From Blautia sp. (GTDB taxonomy: Bacteria > Bacillota > Clostridia > Lachnospirales > Lachnospiraceae), in the NCBI GenBank assembly GCA_017515325.1, contig JAFWGA010000049.1, positions 1 to 64,000 of the forward strand: a stretch of DNA of 64,000 bases, written 5' to 3'. How positions within the stretch are numbered: position 1 is the stretch's first letter; every line of letters begins with the position of its first letter. The notes below the pieces were generated by a model. It worked only from the letters and a program-made list of their open reading frames with translations, was not told where the DNA came from and ran no database searches. Below are positions 8,284-16,966 of the stretch, piece after piece. Made by a program: the position numbers and the translations under genes.

Positions 8284-9531
8284 ATGAGAAAAACAGTTTT
8301 TGCAGCAGTGATGGCAGTGGCTCTTGTAGGGGCAGCCAGTGTAACCGCTATGGCGGCTGACACATCTATCACCATTTTCAACTCCAAGATGGAAATCCAG
8401 AGCCAGCTTGAAGAAATGGCAGCTGAGTATTCGGCAGAGAAAGGTGTTGATGTAGAGGTTTACTATTCCAGCGACACCGTAGCAGCACATATGTCCACCA
8501 GATATGCTTCCAATGAGCCTTATACCATCTCCATGGTAGATGCAAAGGATATCTATTCCCTGGCACCGGATCATGGCATTGACCTTTCCGATCAGGACTG
8601 GGTTAAGGATACCACCCAGGCTATCTCCATTGGGGATGCTGTGTACGGATTCCCGGTTTGCGTAGAGGCCAGAGGCATTATCTATAACAAGACCGCTATC
8701 GAGGATACTCTGGGAGAAGAGTTTGATCCCGCTTCCTGTGCTACCTATGACGGATTTGTGGAAGTGCTCAATGCCCTCAAGGAGAACGGCATGGATACTC
8801 CGGTTGGCATCATGAAGGAAGACTGGTCCCTGGCGGCCCACTATCTTGCTGAGGTTTATGAGACCAGAGAAGACCCGGCCGGTTTCATCGCTTCTCTCCA
8901 TGATGGCGCTAAGATCATTGAGGACGAGAGATTCAACGTCCTGATGGACACCTTTGATCTCCTGAAGGAGAACAACTACGCGGCAGATGCTCCTGTGGCA
9001 GCTGTTCGCGAGGACACTGAGCTTTATCTGGCAGAAGGCGAGATCGCTTTCATGTTCGGAGGAAACTGGGATTGGTCCGTGCTTGCAGAGTTTGATCCGG
9101 AAGGTGAGATGGGCATGATGCCTATTCCGCAGAACGATGATAACTACAACACCAAGCTTGTTGGCGGCGGCTCCAAGTATTTCTTCATTGACAATTCTGA
9201 CAATACCACGGATGAGCAGCGCCAGGCTGCCAAGGATTTCCTGAACTGGCTGGTTTATGATGAAGAAGGACAGAGCTTCCTGGTAGATACCTGCGCTCTG
9301 GTTCCCGCTTACTCCAACATCACCCTTGAGGTTACCGATCCCCTTGGACAGTCCGTAAAGGGATACGCGGATGCCGGAGCTCTGGTTGACAATTACAATT
9401 ATCTTCCGGATGATCATTATGCAAAGGTTGGCGCCAATATGCAGGAATATCTTGCGGGCGACGTAGACCGCGAAGGCTTTGCCGATCTGATCGATGCTTA
9501 TTGGGCAGCCACTACTCCGAGTGAAAGCTGA
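8284..9531 (+). CDS. Extracellular solute-binding protein, family 1 (sugar ABC importer)
   Basis: 415 residues with a clear signal peptide (MRKTVFAAVMAVALVGAAS, cleaved after AMA). The fold-level pattern of family-1 sugar-binding proteins is present: the ITIFNSK beta strand, DAVYGFPVCVEARGIIYNK in the hinge region, FMFGGNWDWS, and C-terminal AKDFLNWLVYDEEGQSF. It should deliver a carbohydrate to the two permeases that follow. There is no lipobox cysteine, whereas most Gram-positive binding proteins are lipoproteins; it may be released or tethered by its permeases. The start is set by AAGGAGG. The substrate is unknown; beta-glucan oligosaccharides are a guess from neighbours. Confidence 0.85.
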   Translation: MRKTVFAAVMAVALVGAASVTAMAADTSITIFNSKMEIQSQLEEMAAEYSAEKGVDVEVYYSSDTVAAHMSTRYASNEPYTISMVDAKDIYSLAPDHGIDLSDQDWVKDTTQAISIGDAVYGFPVCVEARGIIYNKTAIEDTLGEEFDPASCATYDGFVEVLNALKENGMDTPVGIMKEDWSLAAHYLAEVYETREDPAGFIASLHDGAKIIEDERFNVLMDTFDLLKENNYAADAPVAAVREDTELYLAEGEIAFMFGGNWDWSVLAEFDPEGEMGMMPIPQNDDNYNTKLVGGGSKYFFIDNSDNTTDEQRQAAKDFLNWLVYDEEGQSFLVDTCALVPAYSNITLEVTDPLGQSVKGYADAGALVDNYNYLPDDHYAKVGANMQEYLAGDVDREGFADLIDAYWAATTPSES

Positions 9532-9582
9532 TTATAGTCTGCGCGTCGCCATCGGTGACAGCTTCCTATACGCAGCTCGGAA

Positions 9583-9677
9583 ATAATAGGGTAGAGGGAG
9601 GCGCAGCCGACTCTCTACCCCCCCCGGCGGGGCGCCGGTCACCGCCAGGTGACATATTTCCTTACGGCGCCCCTGCC
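9583..9677. repeat. 95-bp double-hairpin repeat, copy A
   Basis: Starts AATAGGGTAGAGGGAGGCGC and ends GGCGCCCCTGCC. It contains GGGTAGAG/CTCTCTACCC and GGCGCC...GTCACC-GGTGAC...GGCGCC hairpins. A copy in the opposite orientation lies at 32986-33076, identical over most of its length and differing mainly in a C tract (8 versus 5). It sits between the binding-protein and permease genes. Confidence 0.75.
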
Positions 9678-9687
9678 ATAACAGGGA

Positions 9688-9718
9688 AAGGGCTGCTGGC
9701 AAAGCAGCCCTTTTTTTT
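9688..9718 (+). terminator. Intercistronic Rho-independent terminator
   Basis: Stem AAGGGCTGCT (9688-9697) and AGCAGCCCTT (9703-9712), then eight T. It is placed between the binding-protein gene and its permeases, so it probably lets only part of transcription continue, giving more binding protein than permease. Confidence 0.8.
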
Positions 9719-9734
9719 CAAACGGAGAGTGACA

Positions 9735-10595
9735 ATGGATAGAAATAAAATGTCTTACAAGGTAAGCCAGTTTCTGACCTTTGCGGGTGTTTCCACGATT
9801 CTGTTCTGCGGCGTCGTGGTTCTGCCTTTCATCTATGGCCTTTATCTTACCTTTACAAGCTGGGACGGCGTTTCCCTGGAAAAACCCTTTGTGGGTTTGG
9901 AAAATTATACAGCTGCTTTCGCGGACAGCACCTTCTGGGCAGCGCTCGGAAGGACGGTCATTTATTCCGTGATTGCGGTTATTCTGATCAATATCGTGGC
10001 TTTTTTGCTGGCCTACATGGTTACCAGCGGTGTAAAAGGCCAGAATTTTTTCCGAGCAGGCTTCTTTATCCCTAACCTGATCGGCGGTATCGTCCTTGGT
10101 TATGTCTGGCAGTTCGTGTTCAGCAGAGCTTTTCCTGCCATTGGTCTGCCCAGACTCCTTGGCACCACAGAGGCCGGCGCTATGTTCGCGCTGATTATGG
10201 TATCTGTTTGGCAGTATGCGGGCTACATGATGCTGATCTATGTGGCCGGATTCATGAGTGTTTCCAAGTCCCTGATGGAAGCCGCGCAGATTGACGGCTG
10301 TACGCCTTCCCAGTCTACCTGGTATGTGACGGTTCCGCTTATGCGGGCTTCCTTCGTGCAGTGTCTCTTCCTTTCCATCACGCGCTGCTTTATGGTTTAC
10401 GATGTCAACCTTTCCCTTACCAAAGGCGAACCGGCAGGAAAATCTGTCATGGCAGCCATGCACGTGTATAACCAGGCCTTTACCTATAAGAACTATGGTA
10501 CCGGCCAGGCTCAGGCATTGATTCTCTTTATTGTCTGTGCCATCGTAGGTGTCACCCAGGTCTATGTCGGTAAGAGAGGGGAGGTGGCAGCATGA
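9735..10595 (+). CDS. Sugar ABC transporter permease (MalF/UgpA type)
   Basis: 286 residues from ATG 9735, chosen because GGAGAGTGACA precedes it; the open frame extends further upstream, but that part lies in the repeat and terminator. Six membrane segments are apparent, starting with FLTFAGVSTILFCGVVVLP. The cytoplasmic EAA loop that docks the ATPase reads EAAQIDGCTPSQSTWYVTVP. It is the first membrane subunit of the importer, with the second permease overlapping its stop codon by four bases. No ATPase gene is nearby; such importers often share one encoded elsewhere (MsiK-like), which is inference here. Confidence 0.88.
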   Translation: MDRNKMSYKVSQFLTFAGVSTILFCGVVVLPFIYGLYLTFTSWDGVSLEKPFVGLENYTAAFADSTFWAALGRTVIYSVIAVILINIVAFLLAYMVTSGVKGQNFFRAGFFIPNLIGGIVLGYVWQFVFSRAFPAIGLPRLLGTTEAGAMFALIMVSVWQYAGYMMLIYVAGFMSVSKSLMEAAQIDGCTPSQSTWYVTVPLMRASFVQCLFLSITRCFMVYDVNLSLTKGEPAGKSVMAAMHVYNQAFTYKNYGTGQAQALILFIVCAIVGVTQVYVGKRGEVAA

Positions 10596-11458
10596 TCTCT
10601 GATAGCGAAAAAGCTCTGGCCAGAAAAAAACGCATCCATGCCATTATCATGATTATCCTGATTCTGGTGTTCCTGGCATTTATCTTTCCCTTCATCCTGG
10701 TCGTGATCAATGTGTTTAAAGAGAAGGTGGATATCGTAAAGGATCCGCTGTCTCTGATTGGCGTGAAGAAAGGGTTTACCCTGGAGAACTTCCCCAATGC
10801 CATGTCTAAAATGGGATTCTGGAAGGCCTTCACGAACTCCCTGATCGTTACGGTGTCATCCACGGTGCTTACCATTATGTTCTCCTCCATGACTGCTTTT
10901 GTCATTGTCCGGAACAAATGGAAAGCCTGTGGCCTTCTTTTCGGAGCTATGATCGCCTCCATGGTCATTCCTTTCCAGGTGCTTATGGTTCCGCTGGTTT
11001 CTCTTTACGGAGGAATCTTCGGTGTCCTTAACCACAGAGTGACACTGATTCTGATGCATGTGGGATTCTCACTTTCCATGGCTACTTTCATGTTCCATGG
11101 AGCGATCCATACCAATATTCCGCTGGAGCTGGAGGAGGCAGCCTTTATTGACGGCTGTACCAGATGGCAGACCTGGTGGAAGGTAGTGTTCCCACTGCTT
11201 AAGCCAACCATCGCGACGGTAGCCATTATTGATGCCATGGCTTTCTGGAATGATTACCTCCTGCCCAGCCTTGTTCTGCAGAAGAAGGAGCTCTACACGA
11301 TTCCGATTGCAACACAGGCCTTTTACGGGACATTCTCATCGGATCTGGGACTGATTATGGCAGCCTTGCTCCTGGCTATGCTGCCGATCCTGATTTTGTA
11401 TATTTTGCTGCAGCGTTATATTGTCGAGGGTGTAACCTCCGGCGCGGTCAAGGGTTGA
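10592..11458 (+). CDS. Sugar ABC transporter permease (MalG/UgpE type)
   Basis: 288 residues, overlapping the previous permease by ATGA. Six membrane segments are apparent, beginning IIMIILILVFLAFIFPFILV. The EAA loop reads ELEEAAFIDGCTRWQTWW. The C terminus (LQRYIVEGVTSGAVKG) is the standard ending of the MalG/UgpE family. It pairs with the upstream subunit to form the channel. A strong terminator at 11489-11525 closes the transcription unit, so no ATPase belongs to this operon. Confidence 0.9.
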   Translation: MISDSEKALARKKRIHAIIMIILILVFLAFIFPFILVVINVFKEKVDIVKDPLSLIGVKKGFTLENFPNAMSKMGFWKAFTNSLIVTVSSTVLTIMFSSMTAFVIVRNKWKACGLLFGAMIASMVIPFQVLMVPLVSLYGGIFGVLNHRVTLILMHVGFSLSMATFMFHGAIHTNIPLELEEAAFIDGCTRWQTWWKVVFPLLKPTIATVAIIDAMAFWNDYLLPSLVLQKKELYTIPIATQAFYGTFSSDLGLIMAALLLAMLPILILYILLQRYIVEGVTSGAVKG

Positions 11459-11488
11459 TCGAGTCAGGATGGGACAGGAATAAAATGG

Positions 11489-11525
11489 CCGGCGCCAAAG
11501 AGAAATCATTGGCGCCGGTTTTTTT
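11489..11525 (+). terminator. Rho-independent terminator after the sugar importer
   Basis: Perfect stem CCGGCGCCAA (11489-11498) and TTGGCGCCGG (11509-11518) followed by seven T. Confidence 0.85.
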
Positions 11526-11616
11526 GTGCTTCCCTTTATCCAGTTCTCAGAGCTGCGGTAACTGTAAAGTACAGAGTAGTAATGAGTCGCGTTGCTTTCG
11601 GCGGCCTGTCAGGGTG

Positions 11617-13518
11617 TTATTCTGTCACTTCTGTTCCGTCAATATAAAGATGATACCCGTTCAAATCGATAGAAGAAAGGTCACCGTCCAGAGATGTGAT
11701 ATAGCTGTCTCCTGTCAGTGTCCAGACAGAGCCATCCTCAATGGTGACGGAAACCTTTCCCTGATTACTGCTGTTTACAGCGCCGGTGTAGGAAGAGGAA
11801 TCCTGGAGGGAAAGGCTAAGGCTGGATATGGAATCCACCAGGATATTTCCTTCCGCCTCCTGGGAGGACAGATTAACGGCTGCATTACCGCCATTGCTGC
11901 CTTTATTTCCCCAGGAGTCCGCGGAGAGAATCATGAAATCATCACTGTCGGCTGCCTGGGTCAGAGAGACATCCGTCAGGTTGATCTGGGTAGTCACATT
12001 TGTTACGTGAAACATAGCTCCGGTTCCACTGGTGAGGGATCCTCCTGTCATCGTAAAGGTGGAATTGCCCGCCTGGGCATCACCGGACATGGATTGATAG
12101 ATCAGAACGTTGGTCTTTGTTGTGGACTGACCGTTTAAAGTGGCGTTGTTGCCTGAAAGGGCAACATCGGTGAGGGTTACCGAGTTTCCGCCTTCGATTA
12201 CGACTGCTTCTGAATTGGCTGCTTCCAGTGTGGCATCGGAAACCGTGATATCAGCAGTGGAATAGATGGCGGGAGAACCGACGCCATTTGCGGAATAGCT
12301 TCCCTGTGCTACCGTTACGGTTCCACCGCCCCGGTCTGTGCGAATGGCTGCGGATGAATTTCCGGAGGTATTGACCGTCAGGTTTGTGGCATTCAGGGAT
12401 GCGCCGCCTGTCGTCATCAGTCCACCGGAATTATTGCCACTGGTAGTGATCGTGGAATCCGATATGTTTACCGTTGTACCGCTTCCATAACTGAATACGC
12501 CGTTTGCATGAGCGCCATCTGTATTTACGTTGGCGTTTGAAACAGTCAATTCTGCTCCGTTATGAGCCAGAATTGCCGCGTTGATTCCATAAAAGTCAGC
12601 ATCCTCTCCGTTGCTGTCTCCTGTTTTTTCGACAGAGATGCCGTCCAGGGTGATGTTTTTTCCGTCTACACGGATGGCGTTCTCATCATCATCAACAGAG
12701 GAGTAAGAGCCTCCTTCCGTGTTTTCCGTCAGATTGTTTGCGGCAGTATAGTCTGTAGGAGCAGAGGAGCCGCCAGGACCTCCCTGCCCTGGCATACCGG
12801 GCATCTGCCGGTTGTCACTGCCGGGAGCCTGCTGGCCGTCATTACCGGAAGCCTGCTGGCTGTCCGTGCCGGATTCATTCCGGCTGCCCTTGTCGGAACC
12901 GCTCTTGCTGTCTTTTGAGGAAGAGATCTTGCTGTCCTTAGAGGAAGAGTTTTTGCTGTCCTTAGAGGAAGAGTTTTTGCTGTCCTTTGAGGAAGAGTTT
13001 TTACTGTCTTTGGTGGAAGAGTTCCTGCTGTCCTCTGAGGAAGAGTTCCTGCTGTTGTTAGAGGAAGAGCTCCTGCTGTCTTTGGTGGAATTGTTCCTGC
13101 TGTTTTTGCCGGAATCCTGCTGGTTGCCTTGACCAGGCATCTGCCGGTTGTCATTGCCGGGAACCCACTGTTTTCCGTGATCTGGAGCTTGTCCTTCTCC
13201 CTTGTCAGGGTGCTGCTGGTGCCTGGCTGGATTGTGCCGCTTCGTTTCGCTGCCTTCAGGCTCGACAGGAGGCTGTGGCATTAATCCATTTTGACCGCCT
13301 TGCTCATTCCCGGGTATTCCAAAGGGCTCGCCCTGGTCCGTTTTCTGGAATCCTTGGAAGTCAGGCTCATTGCCCAGCATCTGTTCATAGGCAGACCCTT
13401 GGCCTTTCGGTCCCATTTCCATTTCCGCGAACTCCGGCCCACCGGCAGCTCTTGCTATTGACGGCGTACCGCAGGCGACAACAAGCCCCAGTACAAAGAT
13501 CAGGAAATTACGTTTCAT
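11617..13518 (-). CDS. Secreted or lipid-anchored beta-helix surface protein with Ser/Lys/Asp/Asn repeats
   Basis: 633 residues. N-terminal export signal MKRNFLIFVLGLVVACG: VVAC fits a lipobox (Cys 16), though cleavage after ARAA is also possible. A Pro/Gly/Gln/Asn-rich stretch (about 30-135) is followed by a low-complexity stalk of about nine octapeptides like SSSKDSKN and DSRNSSTK (about 135-215). The C-terminal 360 residues are rich in short Thr/Asn/Gly strands (ITTSGNNSGGLMTTGGASLN, LTVNTSGNSSAAIRTD), the pattern of a right-handed parallel beta-helix as in adhesins or polysaccharide-binding surface proteins. It probably lies at the cell surface. The ribosome site is AAGGAGGATATAGA. It is transcribed convergently toward the sugar importer. 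Function unknown. Confidence 0.75.
   Translation of the reverse strand: MKRNFLIFVLGLVVACGTPSIARAAGGPEFAEMEMGPKGQGSAYEQMLGNEPDFQGFQKTDQGEPFGIPGNEQGGQNGLMPQPPVEPEGSETKRHNPARHQQHPDKGEGQAPDHGKQWVPGNDNRQMPGQGNQQDSGKNSRNNSTKDSRSSSSNNSRNSSSEDSRNSSTKDSKNSSSKDSKNSSSKDSKNSSSKDSKISSSKDSKSGSDKGSRNESGTDSQQASGNDGQQAPGSDNRQMPGMPGQGGPGGSSAPTDYTAANNLTENTEGGSYSSVDDDENAIRVDGKNITLDGISVEKTGDSNGEDADFYGINAAILAHNGAELTVSNANVNTDGAHANGVFSYGSGTTVNISDSTITTSGNNSGGLMTTGGASLNATNLTVNTSGNSSAAIRTDRGGGTVTVAQGSYSANGVGSPAIYSTADITVSDATLEAANSEAVVIEGGNSVTLTDVALSGNNATLNGQSTTKTNVLIYQSMSGDAQAGNSTFTMTGGSLTSGTGAMFHVTNVTTQINLTDVSLTQAADSDDFMILSADSWGNKGSNGGNAAVNLSSQEAEGNILVDSISSLSLSLQDSSSYTGAVNSSNQGKVSVTIEDGSVWTLTGDSYITSLDGDLSSIDLNGYHLYIDGTEVTE
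12901..13102 (-). repeat. Tandem 24-bp repeat coding for octapeptide stalk
   Basis: About eight units of 24 bases related to CTGTCCTTAGAGGAAGAGTT (plus strand), encoding variants of SSSKDSKN. The central units are nearly identical and the outer ones diverge, as expected for slippage or unequal crossing over. Unit number keeps frame, so length may vary between strains. Confidence 0.8.
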
Positions 13519-13853
13519 TTCTATATCCTCCTTATTGTTTGTGTACGATGATACTTCTAAACCTTGAGGCGTTTTACGTCTCTGTCTATTTATACGTCAC
13601 CTCAATCTGAAAAAAAGGGGTAAGAAAAAAATATCTTCCCATTTTTCATCATTGTTAGGAAAACGAAATAAACCTGCTTGATGATTTGTATCCTGTGCTG
13701 AATTTCGGCATCTGTAATCGGCATGATACTACGGTTTTCGGCCATTGACTTGTAAAAAGGATAGTAATTATGTTAAAATGCGATACAATAAGCAGTATGG
13801 TTATGGAAATGGAACGGATACAGATGCTTCAGGGATTACTGTGAGGGATAACG
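13519..13853. other. Divergent intergenic region
   Basis: A 335-base AT-rich stretch between the divergently transcribed surface-protein and YunG-like genes. It must contain both promoters; TTGACT near 13746 with TTAAAAT-type sequence downstream is a loose candidate for the right-hand gene. No repeat, RNA gene or clear conserved frame was seen. Confidence 0.4.
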
Positions 13854-14300
13854 ATGTACAGATTTTATGGATGGGAAACTGCGGATATCATCGATGCTAA
13901 CGGCCTGACACCACGTCATTACTATGATCTGCTCTCCGATATCTGGTGTGCTGACACTTGCGCACCGAGGATGAGAAAGGACTGGACAAAGGACAAGAGG
14001 ACACTGGGACAATGCTCCATAACGGCATTCCTTCTCCAGGATCTGTATGGCGGTACAGTATACGGCGTCCCACTCGAGGATGGCAATTTTCACTGCTTTA
14101 ACGAGGTCGATGGCTGTGTATTTGACCTGACCAGCGAGCAGTTCGGAGATGTGGTTCTTGATTACAGTAACTGCCGCCGACAGGATCGGAAGGATCACTT
14201 TGTTAAGGAAGAAAAAAAACAGAGATATGAGCTTTTAAAAGCGAGGCTGGCGAATGCCATGGCAACAAAAACGGCATCAGAAGAAAATCTGTCAGATTAG
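13854..14300 (+). CDS. YunG-like conserved protein
   Basis: 148 residues, soluble, no signal peptide. The core GQCSITAFLLQDLYGG and the following Asp/Glu/Phe pattern (HCFNEVDGCVFDLTSEQFG) resemble the small YunG-like family, whose conserved Gln-Cys and later His/Asp positions recall a papain-like fold; activity is unknown. The ending is Lys/Glu-rich. It sits 27 bases upstream of the GH5 gene on the same strand and may be co-transcribed. The family call rests on the central motif; confidence in function is low. Confidence 0.6.
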   Translation: MYRFYGWETADIIDANGLTPRHYYDLLSDIWCADTCAPRMRKDWTKDKRTLGQCSITAFLLQDLYGGTVYGVPLEDGNFHCFNEVDGCVFDLTSEQFGDVVLDYSNCRRQDRKDHFVKEEKKQRYELLKARLANAMATKTASEENLSD

Positions 14301-14327
14301 AACATTCAGAAAACAGGAGGAGGCAAT

Positions 14328-15500
14328 ATGTTTATTAAAGGCGTGAATTTGGGCAACTGGCTTGTACTGGAAAAGTGGATGAGTCCTCACCTTTTTGACG
14401 GTACAACAGCAGAGGATGAGTATTATCTTCCCACACAGCTTTCCCGGGAAGCTTATGAAGCGCGTATCCTGATCCATCGCAGCGAGTACATAACGGAGAG
14501 AGATTTCGCCAAGATTAAGAGCATAGGGTTGACTCATGTCCGGATTCCGGTTCCTTATTTTATTTTCGGTGACCGTGCCCCGTTTATCGGCTGCATTGAA
14601 TACCTGGATCGTGCATTTACCTGGGCAGAGAAATATGGCCTGAAAATTCTGGTGGATTTACATACTGCTCCTCTTTCCCAGAACGGTTTTGATAACGGCG
14701 GAATCTGTGGCGTATGCAAATGGAGCCAGACGCCGGAAGAGGTGGAATTTGTCCTGAATCTCCTGGAAAGACTGGCTGCCCGCTATGGAGGACGGAAGGG
14801 CTTATTTGGGATTACGCCGCTCAACGAACCGATCACAGAGCCAATGTGGACGGTCATGAATGTGGCGGAGCGTTACAGACCGGTTGATCCGGAGCTGGCG
14901 AGGGGATCAGCCCCAAACACACTGGATTTTCTGTATGGCTTTTATCAGGACGCCTTTGCGAGAATAGCGCCGCATCTGGACAAAGACCAGTATGTGGTTT
15001 TCCATGATGCTTTTCAGCTGAAGGCATGGAAGGATTTCCTGACGCAGCCTGCTTTTCAGGGCAAGATTATTTTAGACACCCATCAGTACCTGATGGTCGC
15101 TGAAGCCTGTGGCTGTGAACAGTCTCTGAGCGGCTATGTCCGTTGGATCGAGGAGAATTGGGCCAAGGATATTGCGGAGGTTCAGTCTTATGTTCCCATC
15201 GTTGTCGGGGAGTGGTGCATCTTCAATTCCTATGCGGTAGGGAAAGATACAAAAGGCGGTCAGTCCGCCCTCAATGGGATGGACTTTGAGCAGAATGTGG
15301 AAATCTTCACCCCAGACCAGAAAAAGGCCATTTACCAGACGATAGCAAACGCACAGCTGAAGGCCTGGCAGAATGGCTCCGGTTACTTCTACTGGAATTA
15401 CAAGCTGCTGCTTGACACGGCGAATGAACCCAGCTGGATCGGGTGGGACAGCTGGGATCTGGGTCTGTGTCATGATAAAGGATGGTTTCCTGATGTCTGA
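14328..15500 (+). CDS. Glycoside hydrolase family 5 enzyme, exo-1,3-beta-glucanase-like
   Basis: 390 residues, no signal peptide. The N terminus KGVNLGNWLVLEKWMSPHLF matches the exo-beta-1,3-glucanase branch of GH5. Further landmarks are THVRIPVPYFIF, the VDLHTAPLSQNG strand, the acid/base motif TPLNEPIT and the nucleophile motif VVGEWC. Tyr/Trp-rich sugar-binding loops follow (NGSGYFYWNYK). It probably cleaves short beta-glucans in the cytoplasm. AGGAGGAGG before ATG 14328 fixes the start. With the GH3 beta-glucosidase and sugar importer it suggests a beta-glucan-use region. Confidence 0.87.
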   Translation: MFIKGVNLGNWLVLEKWMSPHLFDGTTAEDEYYLPTQLSREAYEARILIHRSEYITERDFAKIKSIGLTHVRIPVPYFIFGDRAPFIGCIEYLDRAFTWAEKYGLKILVDLHTAPLSQNGFDNGGICGVCKWSQTPEEVEFVLNLLERLAARYGGRKGLFGITPLNEPITEPMWTVMNVAERYRPVDPELARGSAPNTLDFLYGFYQDAFARIAPHLDKDQYVVFHDAFQLKAWKDFLTQPAFQGKIILDTHQYLMVAEACGCEQSLSGYVRWIEENWAKDIAEVQSYVPIVVGEWCIFNSYAVGKDTKGGQSALNGMDFEQNVEIFTPDQKKAIYQTIANAQLKAWQNGSGYFYWNYKLLLDTANEPSWIGWDSWDLGLCHDKGWFPDV

Positions 15501-15557
15501 TCGAACAGCAGAAACAGATGTCTGTAAAGTGCTTTCAGGGAGGTGAAAGGGAGTGTC

Positions 15558-16676
15558 ATGAAGAAATCCGGCGGCCAACGAAATTCTTCGATTGAACTAT
15601 TGAAAATAATAGCTTTAATCCTGATCGCAGTATTTCACGTTACAATGACCGTCAATACGACTCACAATACGTATTATGAACAACTGCCGTATAGCTATGA
15701 CTTATATCATGCTCCTGATGGTTTTCAGAAGATAGTCATACTATCCTTTCGTCATTTGGGAATGATGGGAAACCATATTTTCATGGTCTGTGCTGCCTGG
15801 TTTCTTTGCAGGCAAAACCATACAAAAGCGGATAAAGTGATCGGGATATATTTTGACGCTGCCCTGATATCAGTCCTATGTTTGCTGGCGGTTTCTCAAA
15901 CCTTCCCGTATGTCACGTTACCGGCTGAAACAGTTAGGGAGTGTTTCTTTCCGGTGATGTATAGACATAACTGGTTTATCACCTGCTACATCGTTGTCTA
16001 TCTCATTCATGGGGGGATCAATCATATCCTGGAACACCTGAACCGGGAGCAGCATGCTGCAGTAATGGTGATTATGTTTGCGGTATATTGTCTGCTTGGC
16101 AGTTATGAGCCTCGCTATTACTATAGCGAAGTGCTGGTCTTTATCACGGTTTATATGTTGGTTTCCTATATCCGTTATTACAGAAGTACTTCATTCAGGA
16201 GAGGCTGTATTCTTGTTCTGACAGGCATCATCGGTCTGGCAATACTTACCGGGATGAATTATCTATCTCATCCCCTCTCGGAAAAAACGGCAGGGCTTTT
16301 GTTTTGGGCAAAGATTTCAAATCCCTTTTCTGTGATAGCGGCATTGGGGTTCTTTGAGATCGCGAATAGCTTTCAGTTTCATAGTCGGGGCATAAATAAA
16401 CTGTCCAGCTTATCTCTTGTCTTCTACCTTCTTCATGAGAATCTGCTGATCAGGGAAATCCTTCGACCGGTTCTTTGGGGGGATTTCTCAAATGCCTTTG
16501 CAGACATTCCGTTGGTAGGGCGAATTCTTTCTTTTTCCCTGTGCTACAGTATTTGGTTTTTTGTGGCCGCCTGGCTTTATCAAACAGTAACGGGAAGGAT
16601 AAATCGCAGTGTGTCGGGGACAGTACGGAAAGTCGGATCAAAGGTCTGGAAGTCCTTTTACGAGAGGTTTCTGTAA
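15558..16676 (+). CDS. Acyltransferase family 3 integral membrane protein
   Basis: 372 residues from ATG 15558 (GTG 15543 upstream is possible, but ATG has the better-spaced GGGAG). About ten membrane helices. N-terminal helix IELLKIIALILIAVFHVT carries the His expected in OafA-type acyltransferases, and MGNHIFMVCAAWFLCRQ is the second signature. Such enzymes move acetyl or other acyl groups onto surface polysaccharide or lipids. The target is unknown. It sits behind the GH5 gene with 57 bases between and ahead of a repeat cluster. Confidence 0.8.
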   Translation: MKKSGGQRNSSIELLKIIALILIAVFHVTMTVNTTHNTYYEQLPYSYDLYHAPDGFQKIVILSFRHLGMMGNHIFMVCAAWFLCRQNHTKADKVIGIYFDAALISVLCLLAVSQTFPYVTLPAETVRECFFPVMYRHNWFITCYIVVYLIHGGINHILEHLNREQHAAVMVIMFAVYCLLGSYEPRYYYSEVLVFITVYMLVSYIRYYRSTSFRRGCILVLTGIIGLAILTGMNYLSHPLSEKTAGLLFWAKISNPFSVIAALGFFEIANSFQFHSRGINKLSSLSLVFYLLHENLLIREILRPVLWGDFSNAFADIPLVGRILSFSLCYSIWFFVAAWLYQTVTGRINRSVSGTVRKVGSKVWKSFYERFL

Positions 16677-16702
16677 TTTCTCAGGTGGACAGCTTACACT
16701 TG
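16672..16702. repeat. Diverged copy of repeat R2
   Basis: TTTCTCAGGTGGACAGCTTA and the following ACACTTGCGATTCTGC resemble the R2 core at 217-272 and 3412-3460. It begins at the end of the acyltransferase gene, 40 bases before R1 copy 2. Confidence 0.35.
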
Positions 16703-16740
16703 CGATTCTGCGGCAAAAATGATTCCTACGCTTGTTCCGC

Positions 16741-16812
16741 GCAATATAGCCTCGCCCTACTGTCAGGAAAGCTTACCGTAGGACAGGCTTATTGCACTGG
16801 AATCATACATGA
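16741..16812. repeat. Interspersed palindromic repeat R1, copy 2
   Basis: GCAATATAGCCTCGCCCTAC, then GTCAGGAAAGCTTACCGTAG, then GACAGGCTTATTGCACTGGA. It keeps the R1 outline (AGCCTCG..., CTTACCGTAGGACAGGCTT, TTGCACTGGAATCATA), with stem CCTACTGTCAGGAAAGC / GCTTACCGTAGG more diverged than the copies at 113 and 30964. Confidence 0.65.
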
Positions 16813-16966
16813 CTGAACAGTAGCCTCCGGGGAGGGAAGAGGTTATAACTTGTTGACAGATCGAATGGCAGGAAGTAAGATTGGCATGTTGTTTTTTCAA
16901 ACTGAAGCAGTGATTGTATCTTCCCTATTCAGTTCTGAAAGACCAGAGAAAGGAGAAGTAGTTGTT

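Noticed and set aside
9555..9734. Upstream extension of the first sugar permease
   Set aside because: It would read through a repeat and a terminator; the homologous N terminus starts at ATG 9735 with a ribosome site.
12901..13102. Regular 24-bp repeats that might be taken for a CRISPR array
   Set aside because: Units are contiguous without spacers, lie inside a single open frame and encode a regular octapeptide.
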